Shown: positions 7,823 through 15,332 of the stretch, one piece after another
How the letters are laid out: every line of letters begins with the position of its first letter
Numbering within the stretch: the stretch's first letter is position 1
NCBI RefSeq assembly: GCF_001553785.1
Contig: NZ_LOJP01000002.1
Span: 216,658 to 280,657 of the forward strand
Direction: 5' to 3'
Length of the DNA: 64,000 nucleotides
Origin: Actinoplanes sp. TFC3
GTDB taxonomy: Bacteria; Actinomycetota; Actinomycetes; Mycobacteriales; Micromonosporaceae
Notes under the pieces: generated by a model
Seen by the model: only the letters and a program-made list of their open reading frames with translations
Told to the model about the DNA's origin: nothing
The model's database searches: none
Translations under genes and position numbers: made by a program

Positions 7823-9130
7823 TCACTGGTTGGCTCCCGGGACGACCTCGACGGTGGCGCGGTTTTCGGGCCGCAGGGCGGCGGCGGCCGCCACGATCTG
7901 GGCCTCGGTGACCTCGCCGACCAGCCGGGGCAGTTCGTTGAGCAGTTCGGGGCGTCCGCGTTGCAGTTCGAGCACCGCCATCGGAAGCGCCCGCCCGAGC
8001 ACCGCGTCGGTGTCGCGCAGCAGGTGGGTGGCCATCCGGGCCTGGGTGCGGGTGAGCTCGCCGGGCGTCAGGCCGCCGGTGGCCAGGCGGTCGAGTTCCT
8101 CGTCGACCACCCGCAGTACTTTGCCGGCGTCGCCGCCGGGCGGCATGTGCGCCTGCAGCAGCAGCGCGGTGGGGTTGCGGACCTGGTATTCGTCGCCCAT
8201 GAAGCCGATGTAGCCGCCGACGCTGGTGACGATGCGATCGCGCTGCACCAGCCGCTCGACCAGCCGGGACGCGTCGCCGTCGGTCAGCACCTCGGCCAGC
8301 ACCACGTACGGCAGGTAGCCGGCGAAGTCGGCGATCGGGTCGGGCACCCGCCAGCCGGCCGCGATTGCGGGCAGCGGGGCGAGCTTGTCGACGTAGCTCT
8401 CCCGGCGTTCGGCGCTCAGGCCGGGCTCGTCAAAGCCGGGCAGCTCCGGCTTGGGTCGCGCCGGCACGTCACCGAAGTGCCGCTCGATCAGCTGGGTCGC
8501 CACGGTCACGTCGAAGTCACCGGCGACCGCCAGCGTGGCGTTGCCCGAGGCGTAGTACTTACGGAAGAACTCGGCCGCGTCGTCGACGGTGGCGCTCTCC
8601 AGATCGGTGAACGAGCCGTAGCCGTCGTGGGCGTTGGGGAACGTCTCGAACATCACCGGAGGCAGCTTCAACCATGGAAACCCGCCGTACGGCCGGTTCA
8701 GCACGTTGACCCGGATCTCCTCCTTCACCACGTCGACCTGGTTGCGCAAGTTCTCCTCGGTGAGCCGGGGCCCGCGCATGCGGTCGGCTTCCAGGAACAG
8801 CGCCCGCTCCAGCGCTCCGGCGGGGAGGACTTCGAAGTAGTCGGTGTAGTCGAGGTGGGTCGATCCGTTGAAGCTGCCGCCGGCGCCTTGGACGTACCGG
8901 AAATGGGCCAGCTTTTCGAGATTTTCCGAGCCCTGGAACATGAGGTGCTCGAAGAGGTGGGCGAAGCCGGTGCGCCCCTCGGGTTCGGAGCGGATGCCGA
9001 CGTCATAGACCACAGCCACGCCGACGACGGGCGCACTGCGGTCGGGTGTGAGAACCACCCGCAGGCCGTTGTCGAGGGTGAACCGTTCGACCGGGTACTT
9101 CGTCGCGGGGATCTTCACTTTGCGTGCCAC
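7823..9130 (-). CDS. M16-family zinc metallopeptidase, active subunit
   Basis: A 435-residue M16B peptidase. The inverted zinc motif is intact (HLFEH, His58/Glu61/His62), and a downstream Glu lies in the VKEEI helix region. LDNGLRVVLTPDRSAPVV is the typical first strand pair. It probably forms a clam-shell heterodimer with the inactive partner encoded next. Physiological substrates are unknown. It heads the peptidase-peptidase-nudC unit and has no signal peptide, so it should be cytosolic. Confidence 0.9.
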   Translation of the reverse strand: MARKVKIPATKYPVERFTLDNGLRVVLTPDRSAPVVGVAVVYDVGIRSEPEGRTGFAHLFEHLMFQGSENLEKLAHFRYVQGAGGSFNGSTHLDYTDYFEVLPAGALERALFLEADRMRGPRLTEENLRNQVDVVKEEIRVNVLNRPYGGFPWLKLPPVMFETFPNAHDGYGSFTDLESATVDDAAEFFRKYYASGNATLAVAGDFDVTVATQLIERHFGDVPARPKPELPGFDEPGLSAERRESYVDKLAPLPAIAAGWRVPDPIADFAGYLPYVVLAEVLTDGDASRLVERLVQRDRIVTSVGGYIGFMGDEYQVRNPTALLLQAHMPPGGDAGKVLRVVDEELDRLATGGLTPGELTRTQARMATHLLRDTDAVLGRALPMAVLELQRGRPELLNELPRLVGEVTEAQIVAAAAALRPENRATVEVVPGANQ

Positions 9131-9230
9131 CCCCCGAATCTATCCCGGCCGCCACGCCCGGCGCGCGCGGCCGCTGAACGGCGCGTGTCACCACTGCGAG
9201 TGACGTCTGTTCTCACGATCCGGTTCGGGG

Positions 9231-9260
9231 TTGACGGACGCCTCCTATTTCGTCCACTAT
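9231..9260 (+). promoter_or_regulatory. Candidate promoter of the Rrf2/ssu operon
   Basis: TTGACG (9231-9236) and CACTAT (9255-9260) are separated by 18 bases, about 60 bases upstream of the Rrf2 start. This is a match to a housekeeping-type promoter by eye only. The AT-richer tract just downstream (TATTCCCATCCATCAGATAG) could hold an Rrf2 operator. Confidence 0.4.
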
Positions 9261-9320
9261 TCCCATCCATCAGATAGAGAAACCAGGGTTTAGCTCCGCC
9301 GGCCCGAGAGGACATGCCCC

Positions 9321-9725
9321 GTGTACGTCTCGGCACGCACCGACTACGCCGTCCGCGCCATGCTGGCCATCGCCGCCGACCATCCGCACCTGGTCAAGGC
9401 GGCAACGCTGGCCGAAGCCCAGGACATCCCGCTGAGCTTCCTGCAGGGCATCCTGCTCGACCTGCGCCGCGCCGGACTGCTGCACAGCCACCGCGGGGTG
9501 GACGGCGGATATGCCTTGGCCCGCCCGGCCGAGGACATCACCGTTGGCGACATAGTCCGGGCTGTCGGGGGAGCGCTGACCACTGTTCGCGGTCTGCCCA
9601 CCACCACGACGACGTACCACGGGGTCGCCATCGGCCTCAAGGACGTCTGGCTGGCGGTGGAGGAGGCCATTGAGGGCGTCGTGAACCACCGGACGCTCGC
9701 CCAGCTCACTACTTCCGCTGCTTAG
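9321..9725 (+). CDS. Rrf2-family transcriptional regulator
   Basis: A 134-residue Rrf2 protein: VSARTDYAVRAMLAIAA begins the winged helix, LSFLQGILLDLRRAGLLHSHRG is the recognition helix and wing, and YALARPAEDITVGDIVRAVGG follows. It has no cysteine, so it is not an Fe-S sensor like IscR or NsrR and more likely senses a metabolite, like CymR. It is the first gene of an operon with an SsuABC-type transporter (8-base gap), which suggests control by sulfur supply; that role is inferred. Confidence 0.87.
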   Translation: MYVSARTDYAVRAMLAIAADHPHLVKAATLAEAQDIPLSFLQGILLDLRRAGLLHSHRGVDGGYALARPAEDITVGDIVRAVGGALTTVRGLPTTTTTYHGVAIGLKDVWLAVEEAIEGVVNHRTLAQLTTSAA

Positions 9726-9733
9726 GAGTCCCC

Positions 9734-10795
9734 ATGCGCTCCCGCACCCTCCGTGCGCTAGCCATTGCCGCCACTGCCCTGCTCTCCGCCACCGTCCTCA
9801 CCGCCTGCGGTGGCGATGACGACTCCGGCGGCGCGGGCGGGGAGGCCAGCGCCATCCGGCTCGGCTACTTCCCCAACATCACCCACGCGCCCGCGCTGAT
9901 CGGGGTGAAGAACGGCCTGTTCCAGCAGGCCCTGGGCAGCACCAAGCTGGAGACCAAGACGTTCAACGCCGGTCCGGCCGCAATCGAGGCGCTGTTCTCC
10001 GGCGCGATCGACGCGACCTACATCGGCCCGAACCCGGCGATCAACGGCTGGGCCACCTCCAAGGGCACCGCGCTGAAGATCATCGCGGGGAGCACCTCGG
10101 GCGGCGCCGGCCTGGTGGTCAAGCAGGGCATCAACTCCCCCGCCGACCTCAAGGGCAAGAAGATCGCCACCCCGCAGCTGGGCAACACCCAGGACGTCGC
10201 ATTGCGCGCCTGGCTCAAGCAGAACGGCCTCAACGCCGACCAGCAGGGCGGCGGCGACGTCTCGGTGCTGCCGCAGGACAACGCCACGGCCCTGCAGGCG
10301 TTCGCCCAGGGCGCGATCGACGGCGCCTGGGTGCCCGAGCCCAACCTGAGCCGCATGGTGCAGGAGAGCAAGGGCAAGATCCTGGTCAACGAGAAGGACC
10401 TGTGGCCGAACGGGCAGTTCGTGACCACCCACCTGATCGTCACCCAGAAGTTCCTCAAGGAGCACCCGGAGACGGTGAAGAAGCTGCTGCAGGGTCACAT
10501 CGCGGCGGTCAAGTACATCAAGGACAACAACGCCGACGCGCAGAAGGCCGCCAACGAGCAGCTCGCCGCGCTGTCCGGCAAGCCGCTCAAGGAGCCGGTC
10601 CTGGCCGCGGCGTTCAAGAATCTCGAGTTCACCAACGACCCGATCTCCTCGTCGCTGTACGCCAGCGCCAAGCACGCCGAGGATGTCGGTCTGCTCAAGC
10701 CGGTTGACCTCAAGGGCATCTACGACCTCGGCCCGCTCAACGAGCTGCTCAAGGCCGACGGTCAGCCCGAGGTCAGCGACGCCCCCGCCGCCTGA
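9734..10795 (+). CDS. ABC transporter substrate-binding lipoprotein (SsuA/TauA type)
   Basis: A 353-residue lipoprotein with a basic N-terminus, a hydrophobic stretch and an LTAC lipobox (Cys25). The mature part starts IRLGYFPNITHAPALIGVKNG and continues with the NMT1/SsuA-type fold (ATYIGPNPAINGW, KGKKIATPQLGNTQD, NATALQAFAQGAIDGAWVPEP). It should be anchored outside the membrane and deliver a sulfonate, taurine or nitrate-like ligand to the permease. Which ligand cannot be told from sequence alone; the Rrf2 neighbour favours a sulfur source. Confidence 0.88.
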   Translation: MRSRTLRALAIAATALLSATVLTACGGDDDSGGAGGEASAIRLGYFPNITHAPALIGVKNGLFQQALGSTKLETKTFNAGPAAIEALFSGAIDATYIGPNPAINGWATSKGTALKIIAGSTSGGAGLVVKQGINSPADLKGKKIATPQLGNTQDVALRAWLKQNGLNADQQGGGDVSVLPQDNATALQAFAQGAIDGAWVPEPNLSRMVQESKGKILVNEKDLWPNGQFVTTHLIVTQKFLKEHPETVKKLLQGHIAAVKYIKDNNADAQKAANEQLAALSGKPLKEPVLAAAFKNLEFTNDPISSSLYASAKHAEDVGLLKPVDLKGIYDLGPLNELLKADGQPEVSDAPAA

Positions 10796-10813
10796 TCGCA
10801 AGGACTGCCAACC

Positions 10814-11557
10814 ATGAGCGTCGTCACCCTGGAGCAGGTCTCCAAGCAGTACGGTGCCGGGGGCAACGCCCTCCTGGCCCTCGACAAGGTGTCCCTGAGC
10901 GTGGACAAGGGCGAGTTCGTCTGCCTGCTGGGCGCCTCCGGCTGCGGTAAGAGCACGCTGCTCTCGCTGGTTGCCGGGCTCGACCAGGTCAGCGGCGGCA
11001 CCCTCGACATCGGCGGGCGCCACGTCTCGCTGATGTTCCAGGAGGCGGCGCTCTTCCCATGGTTGTCGGTTGCGGGCAACGTCGAGCTGCCGATGCGGCT
11101 CAACGGCGTTGCCCGCGCCGAACGTCAGCAACGCGCGGAGGAGCTGCTTGGGATCGTACGGCTGAAGGGCTTTGGCTCGAAGCGTCCGCACGAACTCTCC
11201 GGCGGCATGCGTCAGCGCGTCGCCCTGGCCCGCGCGCTGGCCCAGAACGCCGACATCCTGCTGATGGACGAGCCGTTCGGCGCGCTCGACGCGATGACCC
11301 GCGACATCCTGCACGACGAGCTGGAGCGGATCTGGCGTGAGCAGAACCTCACGGTCCTGTTCGTCACGCACAACGTGCGCGAGGCCGTGCGCCTCGGCGA
11401 CCGGGTGATCCTGCTCAGCAGCCGCCCGGGCCGGGTCATCGAGGACTTCGCGGTGACCCACGAGCGGCCCCGCCGCATCGACTCCCCCGAGGTGGCCGGG
11501 CAGGCCGCCGAGATCACCGATCGGCTCCGCGCGGAGGTCGCCCGTCATGCCAGCTAA
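10814..11557 (+). CDS. ABC transporter ATPase (SsuB type)
   Basis: A 247-residue nucleotide-binding subunit with Walker A GASGCGKST, Q-loop MFQEAALFPWL, signature LSGGMRQR, Walker B ILLMDEPFGALD and switch His in FVTHNVREAV. FPWL after the Q-loop is typical of nitrate/sulfonate/taurine importers. It lies 18 bases after the binding protein and overlaps the permease start by 11 bases, so the three subunits are made together. Confidence 0.92.
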   Translation: MSVVTLEQVSKQYGAGGNALLALDKVSLSVDKGEFVCLLGASGCGKSTLLSLVAGLDQVSGGTLDIGGRHVSLMFQEAALFPWLSVAGNVELPMRLNGVARAERQQRAEELLGIVRLKGFGSKRPHELSGGMRQRVALARALAQNADILLMDEPFGALDAMTRDILHDELERIWREQNLTVLFVTHNVREAVRLGDRVILLSSRPGRVIEDFAVTHERPRRIDSPEVAGQAAEITDRLRAEVARHAS

Positions 11558-12509
11558 GCTCCCCTCCGCCCGGGCCGGCCTCGAAGGCCTCACCGGAGAT
11601 TTCCCGCTGCCCGGCCAAAAGGACCCGGTGGCACTTGACAACGCGCAGCCGGCCGCCGACCTGGCCGCGGCCGACCGTGTCACCGGCCTGGACAAGCTCG
11701 AACTCGGGGGCGCCAGCGACAAGGGCTCGCTCGGCAAGCGCATCTGGCGCAGCGCCTGGCCCAAGCTGCTGGCCGTCGCGATCGTGCTGATCGCCTGGCA
11801 GGCCGTGGTGTGGGCGGAGTGGAAGCCCAGCTACGTGCTGCCCGACCCGCTCACGGTCTTCAAGGACCTGGGCTCGGTGATCACGACCGGCGACTTCTGG
11901 GGCGGCGTCCGGGTGACCATGGTCCGCGCCGTCACCGGCTTCGCGCTGGCGGTGCTGATCGGCACGGTCATCGGCGCGGCGGTCTCCCGCTTCGCCCCGC
12001 TGCGGGCGGCGATCGGCTCGCTGATCACCGGTCTGCAGACGATGCCCTCGATCATGTGGTTCCCGCTGGCCATCCTGCTGTTCCAGATCAGCGAGAGCGC
12101 GATCCTGTTCGTGGTGGTCATCGGCGCCGCCCCGTCGGTGGCCAACGGCCTGATCAGCGGCATCGACTATGTGCCGCGGACCTGGCTGCGGGTGGGTCAG
12201 GTGCTGGGCATGACCGGCTTCGCCAAGTACCGCTACCTGATCCTGCCGGCGTCGCTGCCCTCGTTCATCTCCGGGCTCAAGCAGGGCTGGGCGTTCTCGT
12301 GGCGCTCGCTGATGGCCGGTGAGCTGCTGGTGATCGTGCCGGGCGCGCTGAGCATCGGCGTACGGATGCAGCAGGCCCGTGACCTCAACGAGTCGAGCCT
12401 GGTCATCTGCTTCATCATCGTGGTGCTGGTCATCGGCATCCTGATCGACGTGCTCTTCAACGCCGCCGACAACGCGCTCCGTAAGCGCTGGGGCCTCACC
12501 GGAAACTAG
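11547..12509 (+). CDS. ABC transporter permease (SsuC type)
   Basis: A 320-residue binding-protein-dependent permease. An unusually long hydrophilic N-terminal stretch of about 65 residues precedes the first membrane segment (LLAVAIVLIAWQAVVW). The core has about six membrane helices and an EAA-type loop (GQVLGMTGFAKYRYLILPASLPS). Its ATG lies inside the end of the ATPase gene. The stop overlaps the converging membrane-protein gene by four bases, leaving no room for a separate terminator. Confidence 0.9.
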   Translation: MPAKLPSARAGLEGLTGDFPLPGQKDPVALDNAQPAADLAAADRVTGLDKLELGGASDKGSLGKRIWRSAWPKLLAVAIVLIAWQAVVWAEWKPSYVLPDPLTVFKDLGSVITTGDFWGGVRVTMVRAVTGFALAVLIGTVIGAAVSRFAPLRAAIGSLITGLQTMPSIMWFPLAILLFQISESAILFVVVIGAAPSVANGLISGIDYVPRTWLRVGQVLGMTGFAKYRYLILPASLPSFISGLKQGWAFSWRSLMAGELLVIVPGALSIGVRMQQARDLNESSLVICFIIVVLVIGILIDVLFNAADNALRKRWGLTGN

Positions 12510-13375
12510 AGCGGCCTCACCGACTTCAACGTCTGGTCGATGACGTAGTCGAACTGCTTGTGGGTGCCCGGAATCGAGATGTAGAGGACCGCGGCCGTCG
12601 TCTTGCCCACGTCGATGACGGCGACCGCGGACCGCTCGTCCTTGGCGCTGAGGCCCGGCGCGTCGAAGTGCAGCCGGAACTCGTTCAGGTACGCCGGGCG
12701 CCCACCAAGCGTGGTCATCTCGTCGCGCAACACGTCCATCGTGTTGGGCTGCGGGTAATACTCGGCCCGCACGTCCGCGGCCACCTGCCGGCCCACGCAT
12801 TCCAGGTTGAGCGTCACCGCGTCGTTGTCCGCCGCCGGCACCGCAGCTGACAGGATCGACGCGTGGTACGAACCGGCGCTGTACTCCTCGGTGACGAAAT
12901 GCTGCCCGACCTTGTAGGGCACCTCCAGCGTCCCGGCCCGCCAGATCGTGGTCCACGGCTGCCAGGGCGCACCGAACTTGCGGTAGGAGATGCCCGCTTC
13001 CTGGTCGATCGTGCGTTCCCCGCTGTCCGGCGGCAGGCTCGGGACGGCCGCGCTCGGACCCTCACTGGGAATCGTGGTCGGCGCCGGGCACATCTGCGCG
13101 AGCGGCGGCCGGACATCGCTGGGCGCCGAGGCCTTGCTGCTGAACGCGTTGCCATCCGAGGTCAGCGCCACGATGAGGATGATCGTCAGACCGATCGCAA
13201 GGATGCCGCCGGCCACCGCGCCGAAGATCAGCATCTGGCGGCGGCGGGGATTGCCCGGTTCGGGCTCCGGGGGTGCTTGCGGTGGCGGTGGCGCCGGGGG
13301 TACGCCCGCAGCAGTCACCAAGCCGGACGACCACTTGATCGGCGAGCCCTCGGACATCATCCCAGTGAACACCAC
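12506..13375 (-). CDS. Proline-rich membrane-anchored protein, function unknown
   Basis: A 289-residue protein: a short cytosolic part with a proline-rich linker (PPAPPPPQAPPEPEP), one membrane helix (LIFGAVAGGILAIGLTIILIV) after a basic RRRQ, then an extracellular domain of about 190 residues with two cysteines. I recognise no named domain; the extracellular part resembles actinobacterial hypothetical anchored proteins. An in-frame ATG a few codons inside (MSEGSPIKW) is an alternative start. It may pair with the small membrane protein upstream on the same strand. Confidence 0.65.
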   Translation of the reverse strand: MVFTGMMSEGSPIKWSSGLVTAAGVPPAPPPPQAPPEPEPGNPRRRQMLIFGAVAGGILAIGLTIILIVALTSDGNAFSSKASAPSDVRPPLAQMCPAPTTIPSEGPSAAVPSLPPDSGERTIDQEAGISYRKFGAPWQPWTTIWRAGTLEVPYKVGQHFVTEEYSAGSYHASILSAAVPAADNDAVTLNLECVGRQVAADVRAEYYPQPNTMDVLRDEMTTLGGRPAYLNEFRLHFDAPGLSAKDERSAVAVIDVGKTTAAVLYISIPGTHKQFDYVIDQTLKSVRPL

Positions 13376-13400
13376 CGGGGCGCGCGATGGGCTAGCGGGC

Positions 13401-13562
13401 TCAGACCTTGCTGTTGGGCGGGATCGTGCTGACCACTGCCGCGCCGGGGTGACCGGCCGGGACGTACCAGGGGATGAAGGCCACCGCGAGGACGAGGCCG
13501 AGCCCCAGCACGGCCAGGGCGAGCACCAATGCCAGCTCGCGGCGTGCGGACACGGGTTTCAT
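13401..13562 (-). CDS. Small single-pass membrane protein
   Basis: A 53-residue protein starting MKPVSARRELALVLALAVLG, with one membrane helix and a short outside tail ending IPPNSKV. GGAGGG lies 7 bases before this ATG, so I prefer it to the ATG nine codons upstream. It lies directly before the larger anchored protein (12506-13375) on the same strand. No function is recognised. Confidence 0.6.
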   Translation of the reverse strand: MKPVSARRELALVLALAVLGLGLVLAVAFIPWYVPAGHPGAAVVSTIPPNSKV

Positions 13563-13699
13563 GCGGGGGCCCTCCAGTGATGCCGGCAACCGGTGAACGT
13601 TCAGCGTCCTCCGGGGCGCGGCTCGGCGCAGTCACACTTAAGACGCTCGGGAAGCCGAATCGGTTGCGCCTCTCACAGGAAAGGTTCATGCAGCGCCGG

Positions 13700-13705
13700 T
13701 ACCGT
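13700..13705 (+). promoter_or_regulatory. -10 element for a leaderless acyltransferase mRNA
   Basis: TACCGT ends six bases before the ATG of the acyltransferase, and no ribosome site is present. The same TANNNT spacing recurs before other starts in this window. Confidence 0.45.
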
Positions 13706-13711
13706 AACTGA

Positions 13712-14425
13712 ATGGAAATCGTGTATCCCCCGGTCGTCGGCTTGGCCAAGACGATGTTCCGCGTGCTCGACATGCGCATCCAGATCGTCGGTGCACAGCA
13801 CATCCCCACGAGCGGCGGGGCGGTACTCGCCAGCAACCACGTCAGCTACCTCGATTTCATCTTCTGTGGCCTGGCCGCCCAGCCGGCCAAGCGCCTGGTC
13901 CGGTTCATGGCAAAGAAGTCGGTTTTCGACCACCGGGTCAGCGGCCCGCTGATGCGCGGCATGCGGCACATCCCGGTGGACCGCACGGCGGGCAGCGCGG
14001 CTTTCCAGGAAGCGGAGACGGCCCTGCGCAAGGGCGAGGTGGTCGGTGTCTTCCCCGAGGCGACGATCAGCGAGTCGTTCACCGTCAAGGCGCTCAAGTC
14101 CGGCGCGGCCAGGCTGGCCCAGAGCGCCGGTGTGCCGCTGCTGCCGATGGCGGTGTGGGGCCCGCACCGGCTGTGGACCAAGGGGCACCCGAAAGATCTG
14201 ACCAAGCGGCACGTACCGGTGCTGATCAAGGTCGGCGAGCCGCTCGCGGTGCCGCCGGAGGTCACCGCCGACGCGATCACGCTGCAACTGCGGCAGCGGT
14301 TGAGCGTCCTACTGGAACAGGCTCAGAAGGACTACCCCGAGAAGCCGTCCGGGCCGCAGGAGCAGTGGTGGATGCCCGCGCACCTGGGCGGCACCGCACC
14401 GCGGCCGGAAACCGTCGACGTGTAA
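13712..14425 (+). CDS. PlsC-type lysophospholipid acyltransferase
   Basis: A 237-residue 1-acyl-sn-glycerol-3-phosphate acyltransferase-like enzyme. Block I NHVSYLD supplies the HX4D catalytic pair, block III is FPEATIS (usually FPEGTRS), and VPLLPMAVWG is the typical late motif. It should act at the membrane in phospholipid or acyl-lipid synthesis. The exact acceptor is unknown; actinobacteria carry several paralogs. A strong hairpin follows the stop. Confidence 0.88.
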   Translation: MEIVYPPVVGLAKTMFRVLDMRIQIVGAQHIPTSGGAVLASNHVSYLDFIFCGLAAQPAKRLVRFMAKKSVFDHRVSGPLMRGMRHIPVDRTAGSAAFQEAETALRKGEVVGVFPEATISESFTVKALKSGAARLAQSAGVPLLPMAVWGPHRLWTKGHPKDLTKRHVPVLIKVGEPLAVPPEVTADAITLQLRQRLSVLLEQAQKDYPEKPSGPQEQWWMPAHLGGTAPRPETVDV

Positions 14426-14437
14426 GGGCTGAACGCG

Positions 14438-14477
14438 CAACGGCGCCGGTCCCCCCGAGGGGGAACCGGCGCCGTTG
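14438..14477. terminator. Long hairpin between acyltransferase and cold shock gene
   Basis: Nearly perfect palindrome: CAACGGCGCCGGT and a run of C pair with GGGGG and AACCGGCGCCGTTG around a short loop. It lies between two converging genes and suits both. Confidence 0.8.
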
Positions 14478-14494
14478 TCAGCTTATGGCTGTGT

Positions 14495-14698
14495 TCAGAC
14501 CGAGCGGATGTTAGCCGCCTGCGGGCCCTTCTGGCCCTGGGTCACCTCGAACTCCACCCGCTGGTTCTCCTCCAGAGACCGGTAACCCGACATCTGGATA
14601 GCGGAGAAGTGGGCGAAGACGTCGGCGCCGCCGTCGTCCGGGGTGATGAACCCGAAGCCCTTGTCCGCGTTGAACCACTTCACAACGCCCGTAACCAT
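14495..14698 (-). CDS. cspA: Cold shock protein (CspA family)
   Basis: A 67-residue single CSD domain. RNP1 KGFGFITP and RNP2 DVFAHFSAI are intact, so it should bind single-stranded RNA/DNA as a chaperone. The start MVTGVVKWFNADKG has GAGGAG 8 bases upstream and fits the usual family length; an upstream in-frame ATG at 14764 would add an unlikely 22 residues. The mRNA leader before it is available for structure-based cold control, but I see no specific element. Confidence 0.93.
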   Translation of the reverse strand: MVTGVVKWFNADKGFGFITPDDGGADVFAHFSAIQMSGYRSLEENQRVEFEVTQGQKGPQAANIRSV

Positions 14699-14924
14699 GC
14701 TCGTCTCCTCGACGGTCGATCGCTCTCGGCCATTATGGACGGGAACGAGGTAGTAAGACCCCATTTTTAGGGTCTCGTGTCGCCGTACTGATCGCCCGTA
14801 CCGGAGAAACCCGGGTTACGACAAAGAGCGCCTTGCGGCAGACTTCCCCGCAGGCGCTCCTGAGTACTTGGGAACCAAACTGACACAACGCAGCGAGCGT
14901 AGCACGACCAAGGAGGTCCTGGAC

Positions 14925-15332
14925 GTGATCGGCACGCACGAAGCAAGCCGGCTCAGGGATGCCGGGCTGGTGTGGAAACCGGCTCCCGGCGATCGTTTCG
15001 CCATCCCGGACCGCGATCTCGACGATGACGTGTTCGTGCTCAGCAACATGACGATCGAGGTGCACAACCTGCCGGAAGGGCAGGTGATTGGCTTCAACGG
15101 CACCACCGAGTGGGCGCTGGACGACGTGGAACTGGAGGAGGCGCTGTGGCTGCCGCGCGAGGATCAGCTACGCGAGTTGCTCGGCGGCACGCTGCGCGCG
15201 TTACGCCGGTCGGACACGGGCTGGAACGTCGATATCACCCTGCTGGGTGAGGAGCGCACGTTCGCTGCCGCGACCGTCGAGCAGGCCTACGCCGCGGCGT
15301 TAGTGCACCTGCTCGCGGCGGCCGGTCTCTGA
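14925..15332 (+). CDS. Conserved actinobacterial hypothetical protein
   Basis: A 135-residue acidic protein beginning VIGTHEASRLRDAGLVWKPA. AAGGAGG sits eight bases before the GTG at 14925, which decides the start. The features are WKPAPGDRFAIPDRDL, an EVHNLPEGQVIGFNGTTEWALDDVE core and a C-terminal EQAYAAALVHLLAA helix. Similar actinobacterial proteins are sometimes labelled pilus-assembly CpaE, which I regard as unsupported. It runs 33 bases into the converging end of adnB. Confidence 0.75.
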   Translation: MIGTHEASRLRDAGLVWKPAPGDRFAIPDRDLDDDVFVLSNMTIEVHNLPEGQVIGFNGTTEWALDDVELEEALWLPREDQLRELLGGTLRALRRSDTGWNVDITLLGEERTFAAATVEQAYAAALVHLLAAAGL

